64,000 nucleotides of DNA from Flavobacterium sp. LC2016-13 (GTDB lineage: Bacteria > Bacteroidota > Bacteroidia > Flavobacteriales > Flavobacteriaceae). This document shows, piece by piece, positions 9,143-18,359 of this stretch. A program made the position numbers and the translations under genes. The notes under the pieces were generated by a model, which saw only the letters and a program-made list of their open reading frames with translations, was not told the origin of the DNA and did not search any database. Every line of letters starts with the position of its first letter. The first letter of the stretch is position 1. The stretch lies in the NCBI RefSeq assembly GCF_009707955.1, contig NZ_WMDQ01000010.1:156198-220197 (forward strand), in the 5' to 3' direction.

Positions 9143-11050
9143 ATGGCCGATATTATACCATCTATCATCGAACAAATGTATTACGCGGGACAACTGCTTC
9201 AGCTTGACGATTTCAACCGGGAGCGGGATTTTCATATCCAGTACCGCAATTTTGGCAATCAGCAGCTGTTCTCTTCAGGAGTGCTTTCGGGTCTGATAGT
9301 AGATATAAATACCAACGGTTCAGCTATTAATGTAACCTCTGGTGCGGCAATTGATATAAATGGAGCTTACCTATTACTGACAGCGGACAAATCCTATGCT
9401 GTAACTTCGGCTGATGGAGATTATCAGTTTGTTATGAATTATCAAACAGTTCTTATACCCAGCACGAAGAATCAGCTGAAAAGCGATCCAGCATTAAGCC
9501 TTATAGCTGCTGGAAAACCAATAAATGATGCTATACTGCTTGCCAATGTGACAATTGCCAATAAGGTTGTATCTAAACTAGAAGGAGCTGCATCGGAAGT
9601 ACAGATACGCTCTTCAAGAATTCCTGAACAATCGATTCAAAATCTTGATACTTCGGTAATAACAAAAGGTATTTTTGACAAAAATCGTATTCCTGATCTT
9701 CAGAACCTTAATGGAAAATTAACCCCGTCACAGCTTCCTGTCCTTCCTAATAACGACAATGCAATAGTAAAAAACGCTTTCACAGCGGGAGTACTTACCG
9801 GATTAACCGCCAGTAATACAGATAACATCGTACAATTGACAAGTGGAATTGCTGTAGATGCTTCGGGAAACCAAATTGTTCTTGATACTACTGCAACCTA
9901 TAAAAACAGTACTATAACAGCGGAGAAGGGAGTTTTTTCTCTGGATATGAGTGATGCAGCTTTTCAGGATAAAACATGGTTACTGCTAATTTCTCAAAAC
10001 ACACCCGATTCAGGTGCACCAATTCTGGAATTTACCGAAAAGAAAACTAAAGATAAGGTTGTTCTCGCTACAGTTAAGGTTACCGGAGGACTGCCGGCGG
10101 TAAGTAGTAACGACAGGAAAAGTGTTGAACTTAAAACAGACAGATTACCGGAGCTGACTCCTGATATCCTGCCTGAAATTAAAAATCTGAAGGGTAAGGT
10201 AGCCATAATACAACTACCGGATCTGGGAGAGATGACAGGAAAGCTAAATTCGGGGCAAGTACCTCAAATTCAAGAACTGCAGGGACAGCTTACTGTGGGG
10301 CAATTACCACCGGATATAGTTGGAACTAAAGAGTATCTTACTTTTTTTGTCGATCAGGCTGTAGTGGGAGAAGGTTCTAAAATTCAGTTTTCGTGGGGCA
10401 CAGCTAAAGGTGTTGATAGTATCTCACTTTCTTATTTTTCAGAAGTTGGGATCAGCAATCTTAGCTCGGGAGACAATGCTATAAAACTTACAGACGCAAG
10501 TTTTCCTTATACTATTCTAGCGACTACAACATTTACCCTTACGGCTTTGATAAAGGGAGTTATAGTAGGTCAGAAGCAATTAACGATTACCGTATTCACC
10601 TTAATGGAACTTGCCCAGCTGCAGTTTTCAAACAAAAAATCAGCTAACGATTGCATTTCTCTAATTCTAAAACAGTTTTCAGCGGTTACTGCTAATGAAT
10701 CGGCTATAGTATTGGCAAAAGTGGGTTACAAATTCACTGAGACAGCCGGTGCTTTAAAAATTGGATTTCCTAAGCTTACGCCAGCGCAGGTAACAGAAGC
10801 ACTTTCAGTAGCTTTTGGAAAGACAACACCCGGTGACCTTGCCAAATCAGACAAAGAGAAGGGTCTGACGTCTATAGAAGCAGGAGCAAATCTGGTATCG
10901 CAATTTCCCGGAATAAGCGCTATGGATTTTGGTGTTTCTCTTGGACAGGCAGGCTATAGTACTGAACAGCTTGGCCCGGCCCTAAAACAATATTTCCCAA
11001 AACTCTCCCCTGCGGAAGTAGCTAATATTTTTCGCCAGAGTTATAAATAA
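9143..11050 (+). CDS. Tail/baseplate-like protein with duplicated domain and C-terminal helical repeats
   Basis: This 635-residue protein has no signal peptide. Its N-terminus (YYAGQLLQLDDFNRERDFHI, then SSGVLSGLIVD) resembles proteins found near phage-tail-like and contractile injection gene sets. That domain is repeated: SGVLSGLIVDINTNGSAINV (about 48 on) matches AGVLTGLTASNTDNIVQLTS (about 216 on), and both run on into TSGxAxDxxGxxxxL. Linkers with IPDLQNLNGKLTPSQLP-type motifs recur three times. The C-terminal 150 residues hold two helical repeats sharing FPKLTPAQV / FPKLSPAEV. It lies between the 1154-residue gene and the LamG gene (20 bp gap). A structural role in a secreted particle is an inference. 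Confidence 0.83.
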   Translation: MADIIPSIIEQMYYAGQLLQLDDFNRERDFHIQYRNFGNQQLFSSGVLSGLIVDINTNGSAINVTSGAAIDINGAYLLLTADKSYAVTSADGDYQFVMNYQTVLIPSTKNQLKSDPALSLIAAGKPINDAILLANVTIANKVVSKLEGAASEVQIRSSRIPEQSIQNLDTSVITKGIFDKNRIPDLQNLNGKLTPSQLPVLPNNDNAIVKNAFTAGVLTGLTASNTDNIVQLTSGIAVDASGNQIVLDTTATYKNSTITAEKGVFSLDMSDAAFQDKTWLLLISQNTPDSGAPILEFTEKKTKDKVVLATVKVTGGLPAVSSNDRKSVELKTDRLPELTPDILPEIKNLKGKVAIIQLPDLGEMTGKLNSGQVPQIQELQGQLTVGQLPPDIVGTKEYLTFFVDQAVVGEGSKIQFSWGTAKGVDSISLSYFSEVGISNLSSGDNAIKLTDASFPYTILATTTFTLTALIKGVIVGQKQLTITVFTLMELAQLQFSNKKSANDCISLILKQFSAVTANESAIVLAKVGYKFTETAGALKIGFPKLTPAQVTEALSVAFGKTTPGDLAKSDKEKGLTSIEAGANLVSQFPGISAMDFGVSLGQAGYSTEQLGPALKQYFPKLSPAEVANIFRQSYK

Positions 11051-11070
11051 ATCATTAAAACCAATTAATT

Positions 11071-12153
11071 ATGGAAAATTTTAAAATTTTAGAGCAGCAA
11101 TTGCTTGCTTACAAAGAAAGTGGCCAGAGCCCGTTGGAGGCTGTTAAAAAATTAAAATCCGGCGGTTTAGCTGCTGGTACTGCATCAACAGCTGCAATAA
11201 CAATAAATCCGCAATTGCTGGCTACTGCCATAAGTACAATATGGAAAGGAGTAACACCTTTGGAGATGGCTCAGGGGCTAAAAGCTTTCGAAAACGATCC
11301 GAAATTTGTTGCCGAAGGGCTGAAGTCAGAATTTGGGTTTCCGGATTTGAAAGCCTTGGAGCTAGGAAAGATATTGCTAGATCCAACAATCTTTCCCAAC
11401 CTTTCCAAAGAAGATATGTTTGTGGTGCTCACTGCAGTAAATTTTACTCCCGATGTCATAAATGCTGCTATTGTAATATTATATAATATCACAGCGAGTT
11501 ATGCATTGAACCTTACAGGTAATCCATCGTACCTGAGTGCACCGGCTAATTCGGTTTATAATTTCAGGACATCCGACTTTTCTGTTCAGGCATGGGTGAA
11601 AACAAAAGGATCAGGTACAGTGATTTCAAGAAAATCAACTCAGGGAGGTCCAGGAAACGGAGGATTTCTTGTGGTGATAAAAAATGATGCCTCTATTAAA
11701 TTTGCGACTGATAATGGTTTTGGATTTTATGAAATAAACTCAGTTCCTTGCGGAATAAATGATGGCAATTGGCATTTCCTGACTGCTGTGAGACGTTCTA
11801 ATGTGTTAGAACTTTACGTAGATGGTAAGCTAATTCCGTCTAACCCGCGTTCTAATATTTCCCCTCCCATTGATGTAAGCAATAACCTTCCGTTGATGAT
11901 TGGTAATGTTGCTCAGGCACAGGAGCCATTCCGACAGTTTACAGGAAGTTTGGACGAAGTAAGGGTATGGAGCCGCGCGTTATCTGCTGCTGAAATTGTA
12001 GCGAACATGAATAAACCGCTTACAGGAAATGAAGCAGGATTAGTAGGCTACTATACTTTCTCTGCCCAAAACGGTAATGACAGTTCACCTACAAAGAATA
12101 ACGCTACGCCAACGGGATCTGTTTCCTACGTTTCCCCAGGCGCAATCTCTTAA
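11071..12153 (+). CDS. Leaderless LamG (concanavalin-like) domain protein
   Basis: The N-terminal 145 residues are helical, with repeats resembling the end of the preceding protein (FGFPDLKALELGKILLDP, then FPNLSKEDM). Residues about 150-350 form a LamG/jellyroll domain: ALNLTGNPSYLSAP, FSVQAWVKTKGSGTVISRK, DGNWHFLTAVRR, ELYVDGKLI, and the typical ending GSLDEVRVWSRALSAAEI ... GLVGYYTF. Such domains usually bind glycans or proteins outside the cell, yet there is no signal peptide, so export would need a special route. It follows the 635-residue gene by 20 bp and ends the cluster. A receptor-binding or cell-surface recognition role fits, by inference. Confidence 0.87.
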   Translation: MENFKILEQQLLAYKESGQSPLEAVKKLKSGGLAAGTASTAAITINPQLLATAISTIWKGVTPLEMAQGLKAFENDPKFVAEGLKSEFGFPDLKALELGKILLDPTIFPNLSKEDMFVVLTAVNFTPDVINAAIVILYNITASYALNLTGNPSYLSAPANSVYNFRTSDFSVQAWVKTKGSGTVISRKSTQGGPGNGGFLVVIKNDASIKFATDNGFGFYEINSVPCGINDGNWHFLTAVRRSNVLELYVDGKLIPSNPRSNISPPIDVSNNLPLMIGNVAQAQEPFRQFTGSLDEVRVWSRALSAAEIVANMNKPLTGNEAGLVGYYTFSAQNGNDSSPTKNNATPTGSVSYVSPGAIS

Positions 12154-12575
12154 ATTACCTGAAGATAAAAAATTAACCAAAAACGATAGAACTATTCCTT
12201 CAGAATTCAGTATATATACGATTGATACTTTCGGAGATTATATAATGAAACCCGGTTATAGCCAACTTAAGCAAGAGCGTGATGAATTCTAGTGGATTGA
12301 GTCTATGTGAATGAGCCATGTGAGAGATAGAACATGGCAGAAATTGGGTAAAACATTTTATGAAAAATAGCTATGTGTCGTCCGATAAATAAAATTCCGA
12401 CAGGTATTACCGGGGGTAATACGGGAGTTATATGTATGGAGCATTTTGGGAATTTTGATCAGAGGTAAACGAAAGAAAGAAATTTGTGAAAGCTTGATTT
12501 TATTGAGTTTTCGAGGAATTAAGCTTTTTTTGAATTGAGGGCTTAGCAGTTTTTTGCGTCCTCTAAAAACATTAC

Positions 12576-12599
12576 GATCCCCAATAAATATTGGGGATC
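12576..12599. repeat. Perfect 24-nt palindrome
   Basis: The arms GATCCCCAATA and TATTGGGGATC are perfectly complementary around an AA centre. It lies in a gene-free stretch and is not followed by a long T-run, so it could be a protein-binding site or a weak terminator. Confidence 0.6.
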
Positions 12600-13669
12600 T
12601 CGTTTTAAACAGAAAAAGAGGGATTAGAATCATGTCTCCGCATCGCGTTTGTATATTGCATTTCTAATGTTTTCTTGTATTACTATAATCATGAAAGACC
12701 CGAATCAAGGTATTGATGTAAAAAACAACAATCGAAATGAAAAATCCGTTACCGAAATAAGTAGCCTTTACACCTTTGACTTGGTTTCTAATATGTGATA
12801 ATATTTATTTACTGCTTGTTTTAATGAAATTGGATTGCTTAAATAAATTTTGGGCTTCTTCTAGAAATATTAGGTTTAATTCCAAAGAACATTAGCATTA
12901 AAAGGGATTTCTATTTCAAAATAAGTAAGTTTTTTATCTTCACTTTAGCTCTTATACTAAATAATCCTCTTCGGTTTGATTTAAAAAAAGTATTTTACTC
13001 ATTTTTTCATTATGAACCGCTTGATAGGGAATATTAATTTTGTTAAATATATATTGAAAAATCTTTAATTTTTTTGGAAATCTTTTAAAGTATATTTGAA
13101 AAAATGAAATGTACATTTTCAAATAATGGAAATATTCACAAAAGCCTAGTAAGCATTTGAGGTTTGTCAAGTAATTCTTTGAATTGTACAAAAAATGAAA
13201 TGTATATTATGAAAAACAAATGACATAAATATGTTCCATAAAACACCCATAAAGGCTTTTAGTATATGTTATTAAGTCAATGGGTTTATTAATGGGTTAC
13301 CTTATGAGTATAATCAAAAAACATGTAAACTGTTTATTCTCAGTAAAAAAAAAAAAAAAAACAGAAAATTAAAATGAACATTTCATTTTAATTTTGTATA
13401 GATTTCATTTTTGCGCTCATATCATATCACAAAACTGTCTTATGAGATATTTTTTTTTAATGAAATATAAATCATTGCATGATGTTTACTAATTTCAAAC
13501 AATCTTGAAAAATAAGTTCTGTTTGATTTTTAATTACTTATTTATTAGTATTGTAGTTTGTTGTGTTGAATTGTCTGATGACTTTTAGTTTAGGAAGGCT
13601 TAACAGAATCTTATACTTCCTTCCTAACGAAATGTTGACAAAGATGTTTTTTAAGGATTGTTTAAATTA

Positions 13670-13776
13670 AAAAGCTTTAGATTTCTCTGAAGCTTTTATC
13701 GTTGTAGCGGGAAGCATTCAATTATCTAACCAGTTTATTAAGGATTATTATGCAGTTTTTGCATTAGCGTCTTAAA
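13670..13776. repeat. Repeat family, copy 1 (upstream of the first TlpA-like gene)
   Basis: From TGAAGCTTTTATCGTTGTAG to CTTAAAT this segment is nearly identical to copy 2 (15935-16040) and shares its second half with copy 3 (28133-28210). The common core is GAAGCATTCAATTATCTAA. A one-base insertion breaks the reading frame that is open in copy 2. Its AAAAGCTT/AAGCTTTT stem carries the loop in the opposite orientation to copy 2. Confidence 0.7.
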
Positions 13777-13974
13777 TGTAATATTTCAAAAAAAAGTAAA
13801 CTAATATTATCTCAAATATGCAGTTAAGGTCAAGTCTCTCAATATGGATCTTTTCTATTGTTTTTTTTTTTTTTTGCTAATATTTTCTTAATAAAAAAAA
13901 CAATAAGACTAATGTTCTATAATTTAGCTATCGTTAAAAAATTAAGATATCTATAAACAAATACAAAAAGACAA

Positions 13975-15825
13975 ATGAAAAAAAAACTCATTTTATTGTT
14001 TATTACCTTTATTAATATCGCTTTTTCTCAGACAGGAAAAGTATATTTGAAAGACTCCAAATTCAAATTCGGAAAGGAAAATACTTATGTTTACGAGCCA
14101 CCTATAGGAATCGAAATTCCCGACCAATCAAGAGCTTCTGTAGCCTACTCAACGAGCAATGACTTTGGTGTTGAATTCAAAAAAATAATCAAAAAGGCCG
14201 GCTTTTACGAATTCGCAGTAAAAGTTCCTGATTCCTGCAGAGTGATTCTGCTGACTATCAATAATAATCAAAAAGTAATAGATGACAATCAAGAAAAAGG
14301 ATATTCGGTACTTTTAAGAACTCAAAACAAGACGGAATTGGGTAAAACTTTGGCTGATGAAATTGCTATGAGAAATTTAGGCTCTTTTAGTCTAAAACTA
14401 AAAACGGATACTAAGCCCGAAAACATGGTTAGAGACTATGAGGTATTGTTTGCAAAATATCCAAATTTAAAAAATGATAAATCTTTTTATCAGTACCTTG
14501 TTCAAAAAGAACGAATTAACAAAGATAAAACCAAATCGGAATTTTTAGCTTTCGCCCAAAAATGCATTAATAAAAATACTGAAGAATATTTAATACTGGC
14601 TTCAAATATTTACGGCAGAACCGAAATGGTTAAAGAAAAAGAAATACTGGATCAGAAAATTTTAAAGAAATATCCTTGTGGGGAACTCGAAAAGACGAAA
14701 TTTCTTCAGGAATTCTTCTCTAATCCCAACAAAACCGAAGCTTCCGTTTTAGCAAGCATGAATACCATAAAAACCAAGTATCATGATACTTCTGAAAGTA
14801 CATTATTTACTTTCAACTATTTTTTAATGAATATCTACCTCCAAAATAAGGATCTCGAAAAAATAGTTAATTTAGAAAGTACCTTAAAAAATAAAGTCGC
14901 AATTACATCGAGCTACAATCAAACAGCATGGGAATTGTCCGGTGCAGATTTAACAACACCCGCAAATGATCTTGAATTTGCCCAAAAAATTTCAAAAAGA
15001 TCGCTGGACATTCTTGACGAAAATCAAAAAGTTGCTTCTAATCCTGATTATGAAAGCATGTATAATATGTTTTCAGACACTTATGCATTGATTTTGTATA
15101 AACTAGGTGATTATGACGGGGCTTTTAAATATCAGGAAATTGTCAGAGGATTCAATGGTTTTGATTCCGGAGGAAAAGAACGTTATCTGACCTATATGCA
15201 GAAGGTAAAAAGTAAAGATGAAGTGAATAAATATATTGAAAATGAAATCAACAACGACCAGCTTGTTCCTGCTGCATTTTTATCTGCATTGAAAACCAAT
15301 TATACTTCGCAAAATATTCCGCTGGATAAATATGAGAAACTAAAGCAAAAAGCCGATCTTCTGACTAAAACCAAACTGGAAGAAGCTGTTATTGCAAGAT
15401 TTGGAAGTGCAACAGCTTCAAATTTCTCACTTAAAAATCTCGAAGGAAAACAAGTCAACCTTTCTGATTACAAGGGAAAAGTAGTAGTTCTTGATTTTTG
15501 GGCAACCTGGTGCGGACCATGCAAAGCTTCGTTTCCGAAAATGCAAGAATTGGTAACTAAATATAAGGGCAAAAATGTAGAGTTTCTGTTTGTAAATACT
15601 TTTGAAAAAGGAAAGGAAGAAGATACTTTCAAAAAAGTCAATACTTATATCTCAGACAAAAAATACAGTTTCAACGTCATCTTTGATTATAAAACGGATG
15701 TAGCTACCAACTACAAAATTGAATCCATTCCGACTAAAATACTTATTGATAAAAACGGAAAAATTCTTACCGGTGATGCTTCAGATTCAACTCTCACCGA
15801 TTTAATTGACCAGCAATTGAATTAA
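13975..15825 (+). CDS. TlpA-family thioredoxin with long N-terminal extension
   Basis: This 616-residue exported protein has a signal peptide (MKKKLILLFITFINIAFSQ). A beta-rich N-terminal domain (about 20-130) comes first, then a long helical, TPR-like middle region, and a C-terminal TlpA/thioredoxin domain (about 475-616) with FWATWCGPCKASFP, active-site Cys513 and Cys516, and the cis-Pro loop SIPTKILIDKNGK. TlpA-like proteins reduce or rearrange disulfides in the periplasm. Its closeness to Cys-rich peptide precursors and a second TlpA-like protein suggests a role in their disulfide handling, though such proteins are common in Bacteroidota. It is flanked on both sides by copies of the same repeat. 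Confidence 0.88.
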   Translation: MKKKLILLFITFINIAFSQTGKVYLKDSKFKFGKENTYVYEPPIGIEIPDQSRASVAYSTSNDFGVEFKKIIKKAGFYEFAVKVPDSCRVILLTINNNQKVIDDNQEKGYSVLLRTQNKTELGKTLADEIAMRNLGSFSLKLKTDTKPENMVRDYEVLFAKYPNLKNDKSFYQYLVQKERINKDKTKSEFLAFAQKCINKNTEEYLILASNIYGRTEMVKEKEILDQKILKKYPCGELEKTKFLQEFFSNPNKTEASVLASMNTIKTKYHDTSESTLFTFNYFLMNIYLQNKDLEKIVNLESTLKNKVAITSSYNQTAWELSGADLTTPANDLEFAQKISKRSLDILDENQKVASNPDYESMYNMFSDTYALILYKLGDYDGAFKYQEIVRGFNGFDSGGKERYLTYMQKVKSKDEVNKYIENEINNDQLVPAAFLSALKTNYTSQNIPLDKYEKLKQKADLLTKTKLEEAVIARFGSATASNFSLKNLEGKQVNLSDYKGKVVVLDFWATWCGPCKASFPKMQELVTKYKGKNVEFLFVNTFEKGKEEDTFKKVNTYISDKKYSFNVIFDYKTDVATNYKIESIPTKILIDKNGKILTGDASDSTLTDLIDQQLN

Positions 15826-15901
15826 AATTTAAACCGCTTACCGAAGAGTTCTTATGAAATCTGTACGAATGTCACCTGACTTCTCACCCGCAATCTGATT
15901 C

Positions 15902-16030
15902 ATGGCAACAATTTTAAAAAGTCTAAAAAAGCAAAAAGCTTCAGAGAAATTTGAAGCTTTTATCGTTGTAGTGGAAGCATTCAATTATCTAACCAATTTA
16001 TTGAAGATTATTTTGCGATTTTTGCAATAG
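15902..16030 (+). CDS. Possible 42-residue hydrophobic/basic peptide inside repeat copy 2
   Basis: A short frame opens MATILKSLKKQKASEKFEAF and ends NLLKIILRFLQ. It is basic at the start and amphipathic or hydrophobic later, a pattern seen in small membrane-active peptides. Copies 1 and 3 of the same repeat keep the EAFNYL stretch, but copy 1 is frameshifted and copy 3 hits a stop early. The frame overlaps a terminator-like hairpin at 15934-15961, so it may be non-coding. Confidence 0.3.
   Translation: MATILKSLKKQKASEKFEAFIVVVEAFNYLTNLLKIILRFLQ
15934..15963. terminator. Bidirectional terminator-like hairpin after the first TlpA-like gene
   Basis: The arms AAAAGCTTCA and TGAAGCTTTT form a perfect 10-bp stem around an 8-nt loop, with A-rich sequence before and TTTTAT after. 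It sits about 110 nt after the TlpA-like stop codon. Confidence 0.5.
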
Positions 16031-16040
16031 CCTCTTAAAT
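15935..16040. repeat. Repeat family, copy 2 (downstream of the first TlpA-like gene)
   Basis: About 88% of positions over roughly 90 nt match copy 1 by eye, beginning at the shared hairpin and ending at CTTAAAT. Copies 1 and 2 thus form direct repeats flanking the 13975-15825 gene. This copy alone has an intact 42-codon frame. Confidence 0.72.
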
Positions 16041-16235
16041 TTAAAACTTCACAAATACTTTGTATGTGGTAAATTACCCAATTATTAAAAAGCCACTTCT
16101 ATTAAAAAAATAACAATATTAATATTTTGGTTTTAAACTTCTTAAAGATGATTTAAGCTTTTGGTAAACATTAATAAAATTAGGAAAAGACTTTCTTTTT
16201 TATGAATTTAAAATAACTACTTTACAGTTTTTTTA

Positions 16236-16243
16236 TATATTTG
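16236..16243 (+). promoter_or_regulatory. Candidate -7 element of the first peptide gene
   Basis: TATATTTG fits the Bacteroidota TAnnTTTG consensus. It lies 33 nt before the palindrome and 106 nt before the ATG. I see no clear -33 TTG. Confidence 0.45.
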
Positions 16244-16276
16244 TAAAAATAACCTGATTTTTTTTTATAAAAAAAA

Positions 16277-16292
16277 CTCAAGTGCACGTGAG
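16277..16292. promoter_or_regulatory. Palindromic element upstream of GG-leader peptide 1
   Basis: CTCAAGTGCACGTGAG is a palindrome at 14 of 16 positions centred on GTGCAC. It ends 57 nt before the peptide start. A sister site lies at 21181-21196 before peptide 2. Both arms changed together (CTCA/TGAG here, CTTA/TAAG there), which argues for selection on the palindrome as a dimeric operator or an RNA stem in the leader. Confidence 0.62.
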
Positions 16293-16349
16293 GAATTTGA
16301 TTAATTAAAAATTAAGTATTCCATTTTTTTAATAAAAAACATTTAAATC

Positions 16350-16562
16350 ATGAAAAAATTAAATTTGAAAAATGCTCCAGGCATGCTTTCTAGGAAAGAA
16401 ATGAAAACAATTATGGGTGGTTACTCAGGAGGCTCTGGCTCTGGCTGTACATTAACTGGAAATGAAAAAATAATTTATTCTGGTGGAGAACCTGTGAGTT
16501 ATGCTTGCGAATGGTCATGCAACGGAACTCTTAAATGGGGCGGCTGTTCAGTATGGGGTTAA
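16350..16562 (+). CDS. GG-leader peptide precursor 1 (Cys-rich, 4 Cys core)
   Basis: This 70-residue precursor has a Bacteroidetes GG-type leader (starts MKKLNLKNAPGMLSRKEM, ends KTIMGG at residue 24), of the kind cut by C39 peptidase-ABC exporters. The core of 46 residues starts YSGGSGSGC, has 4 Cys and many Gly/Ser/Thr/Trp, and ends GGCSVWG. An even number of Cys and the absence of lanthionine or radical SAM enzymes nearby point to two disulfides. Ser/Thr-rich GSGSG could accept sugars. The leader is very similar to that of peptide 2 (21251) while the cores differ. It has its own terminator (16565-16606) and an upstream palindrome, so it is probably a separately and strongly transcribed unit. 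Confidence 0.88.
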   Translation: MKKLNLKNAPGMLSRKEMKTIMGGYSGGSGSGCTLTGNEKIIYSGGEPVSYACEWSCNGTLKWGGCSVWG

Positions 16563-16564
16563 TT

Positions 16565-16606
16565 AAATAGAGGAAGTCTCAGTACTATGAGATTTCCTCT
16601 ATTTTT
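16565..16606 (+). terminator. Terminator of GG-leader peptide 1
   Basis: AAATAGAGGAAGTCTCA and TGAGATTTCCTCTATTT form a 17-bp stem with a single G-T wobble pair, followed by TTT. It starts 2 nt after the stop codon. Confidence 0.82.
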
Positions 16607-16755
16607 ATTTAGTTAACAGAAAAGTATTTGAAAAAGACCTATTTTTAATGTCCGAAAAATAGAAGTATAGCTTTTTTTATTATAAACTTAATAATAATTT
16701 TTATTTTTTGAATTATGAGAGAGCCTGTTTTATACGTCTTTATTTTTATAAACAA

Positions 16756-17658
16756 ATGAAAAATAAAACCTTATTTAATCTGATTTTTATTTTGTTGTTA
16801 ACCTTTCATAATTTATTTTCTCAAGTAATAAAAAATCAAGATTATAGTAATTTGATTATAGGATATGTTTATTCGCGCAACAATGGCTTACCTATTGAAA
16901 AAGCAACGATAAAAACATCATCAAAAAATGAGTTAAGATATTTTACAACAGATATAAACGGAAAGTTCGAAATACCTAATACCCCTCAAAATAAAATAGA
17001 TTTTTTTGAGATTTCTTCACTTGGTTTTAAAAAAGTCTTAAATAAAATAATTACAGATACTATTTATCTAGAAAATTACACAAATCAATTAAACGAAGTA
17101 ATTATTAATTCAAAATCTAAAACTAAATATAAACTATCCATTATAGAAAAACTAAATAATTTTGAAACTAACTTTAGCTGGGAAAATAAAGCTGCTGTTT
17201 ATATTCCGAAAAGTAATCAAAATAATTGCATAAAAAATCTCTTATTTGCCATTTCTGACTATGGAGGAGTTAAAAATTTAAAATATTTACCATTTAAAGT
17301 AAATTTATATACTGTTGATAGTTTAGGGAAACCGCTAAAGCCCGTTTTTGAAAAGGATATAATATCAAAAAAAAATGATGATAATAGTTTGACAAAGGTT
17401 GATATTTCAAAATTTAAAATAACAATTCCTGACGAAGGTATTTTTGTTGTTTTTATAATTTTAGAAAAAAAAGACTATCCTGTAGACTTTATCAATTCAA
17501 GTTTTGGTATAATATCCGCAGTTCCAGCATTAAAAGCTTATAAATATAGCAAAGATTATATCCGAAAATCCTATTTGTACAGGCAATGTGATTATCCGGA
17601 AAAATGTAATATTTGGCTCCCACAAGATCTTCATTATATTATGGATGTTGAATATTAA
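16756..17658 (+). CDS. Exported protein with CarboxypepD_reg-like domain
   Basis: I chose the ATG at 16756 because it starts a clear signal peptide (MKNKTLFNLIFILLLTFHNL, then FSQ); the frame is open further upstream to 16708. Residues about 35-115 form a carboxypeptidase-regulatory-like beta domain (IIGYVYSRNNGLPIEKATIK, TTDINGKFEIP, ISSLGFKK), normally found at the N-terminus of TonB receptors and surface proteins. The rest (about 120-300) is unrecognised. It has no barrel, so it is a periplasmic or surface protein of 300 residues. It lies between peptide 1 and the minus-strand glf pair. A role in the peptide system, for example immunity or surface anchoring, is conceivable but not shown. 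Confidence 0.82.
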   Translation: MKNKTLFNLIFILLLTFHNLFSQVIKNQDYSNLIIGYVYSRNNGLPIEKATIKTSSKNELRYFTTDINGKFEIPNTPQNKIDFFEISSLGFKKVLNKIITDTIYLENYTNQLNEVIINSKSKTKYKLSIIEKLNNFETNFSWENKAAVYIPKSNQNNCIKNLLFAISDYGGVKNLKYLPFKVNLYTVDSLGKPLKPVFEKDIISKKNDDNSLTKVDISKFKITIPDEGIFVVFIILEKKDYPVDFINSSFGIISAVPALKAYKYSKDYIRKSYLYRQCDYPEKCNIWLPQDLHYIMDVEY

Positions 17659-18359
17659 TGATGGCTTTGCTTAATTAGTAAATAAATTTTTATGCTTTTA
17701 ACACAAGATTATTAAAAGTGAATTTTGATTAATGTTATCTTTATCAATATTCATACTTAAATTTAATAAGATATTTGAGAAAAAAAAGATAAACCATCAT
17801 TTCCCTTTCCAATATTTATTTGAAAATTATTTTATTTTTTCATTCTTTGTTACCTTTAAAGTGTCAAAATAACTGTTTATAATTCATTAAATTATACAGC
17901 CTGTTTTTTCGTGCCAAAATTTTGAAACACATATATCATATTTTTACATTCTAACTCAATTGTTAAAATTTCTAGCAACGTCATAAAAATATGCAAACTT
18001 ACTTTGTGTCTTAATTTTCAGTTCATTAAAAATATTAATAACCATTTTTATCTCTAGCATTTGTAAATATCTTTTGAAATTTCTTTAGATGTACCATACA
18101 GCAAAAAAAAGAAAAAAACATAAACTATTTTTTTCTTTTTTTACAATATAATTTTATCGAATACACACTTAACAGTTTTCTTTATTTCATTGTTATATAT
18201 TGTTTTTTGATTTACCATCTTCCTGTACTATCTATGAAATACCAGTTTAAAAATAAAAACAATTTATTATAGAATAAAATTCACCAAAAAAATCCCCAAT
18301 AAGCTAAACTATTTACCAGGCTTGCTCTAAGCCAAGATTTCAACTGAATAATTAATACA
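17659..18359. other. Gene-free spacer between converging genes
   Basis: This is 700 bp of very AT-rich sequence between two genes that end towards each other. I see no gene. A short GGCTT-GCTCT-AAGCC stem near 18319-18333 lies just beyond the end of the DUF6734 gene and could be a weak terminator. Confidence 0.5.

Larger units (their letters stand above)
12154..13974. other. Long gene-free spacer with small palindromes and a repeat copy
   Basis: I see no convincing gene in these 1.8 kb. It holds a perfect 24-nt palindrome (GATCCCCAATA-AA-TATTGGGGATC, 12576-12599), an A17 run near 13347-13363, a TTAGGAAGG/CCTTCCTAA inverted repeat (13590-13627), and copy 1 of the repeat described at 13670. 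One 35-codon reading frame at 12691-12798 (MKDPNQGIDVKNNN...) is too short to support. Confidence 0.6.

Noticed and set aside
12358..12633. Minus-strand 91-residue frame
   Set aside because: Composition is unlike a protein of this genome, it spans the perfect palindrome at 12576, and nothing in it resembles a known domain.
12691..12798. 35-codon plus-strand frame (MKDPNQGIDVKNNN...)
   Set aside because: Too short, with no leader, GG motif or repeat of it elsewhere in the window.
12952..13191. Minus-strand 79-residue frame
   Set aside because: A low-complexity Phe/Lys/Tyr frame expected by chance in very AT-rich sequence.
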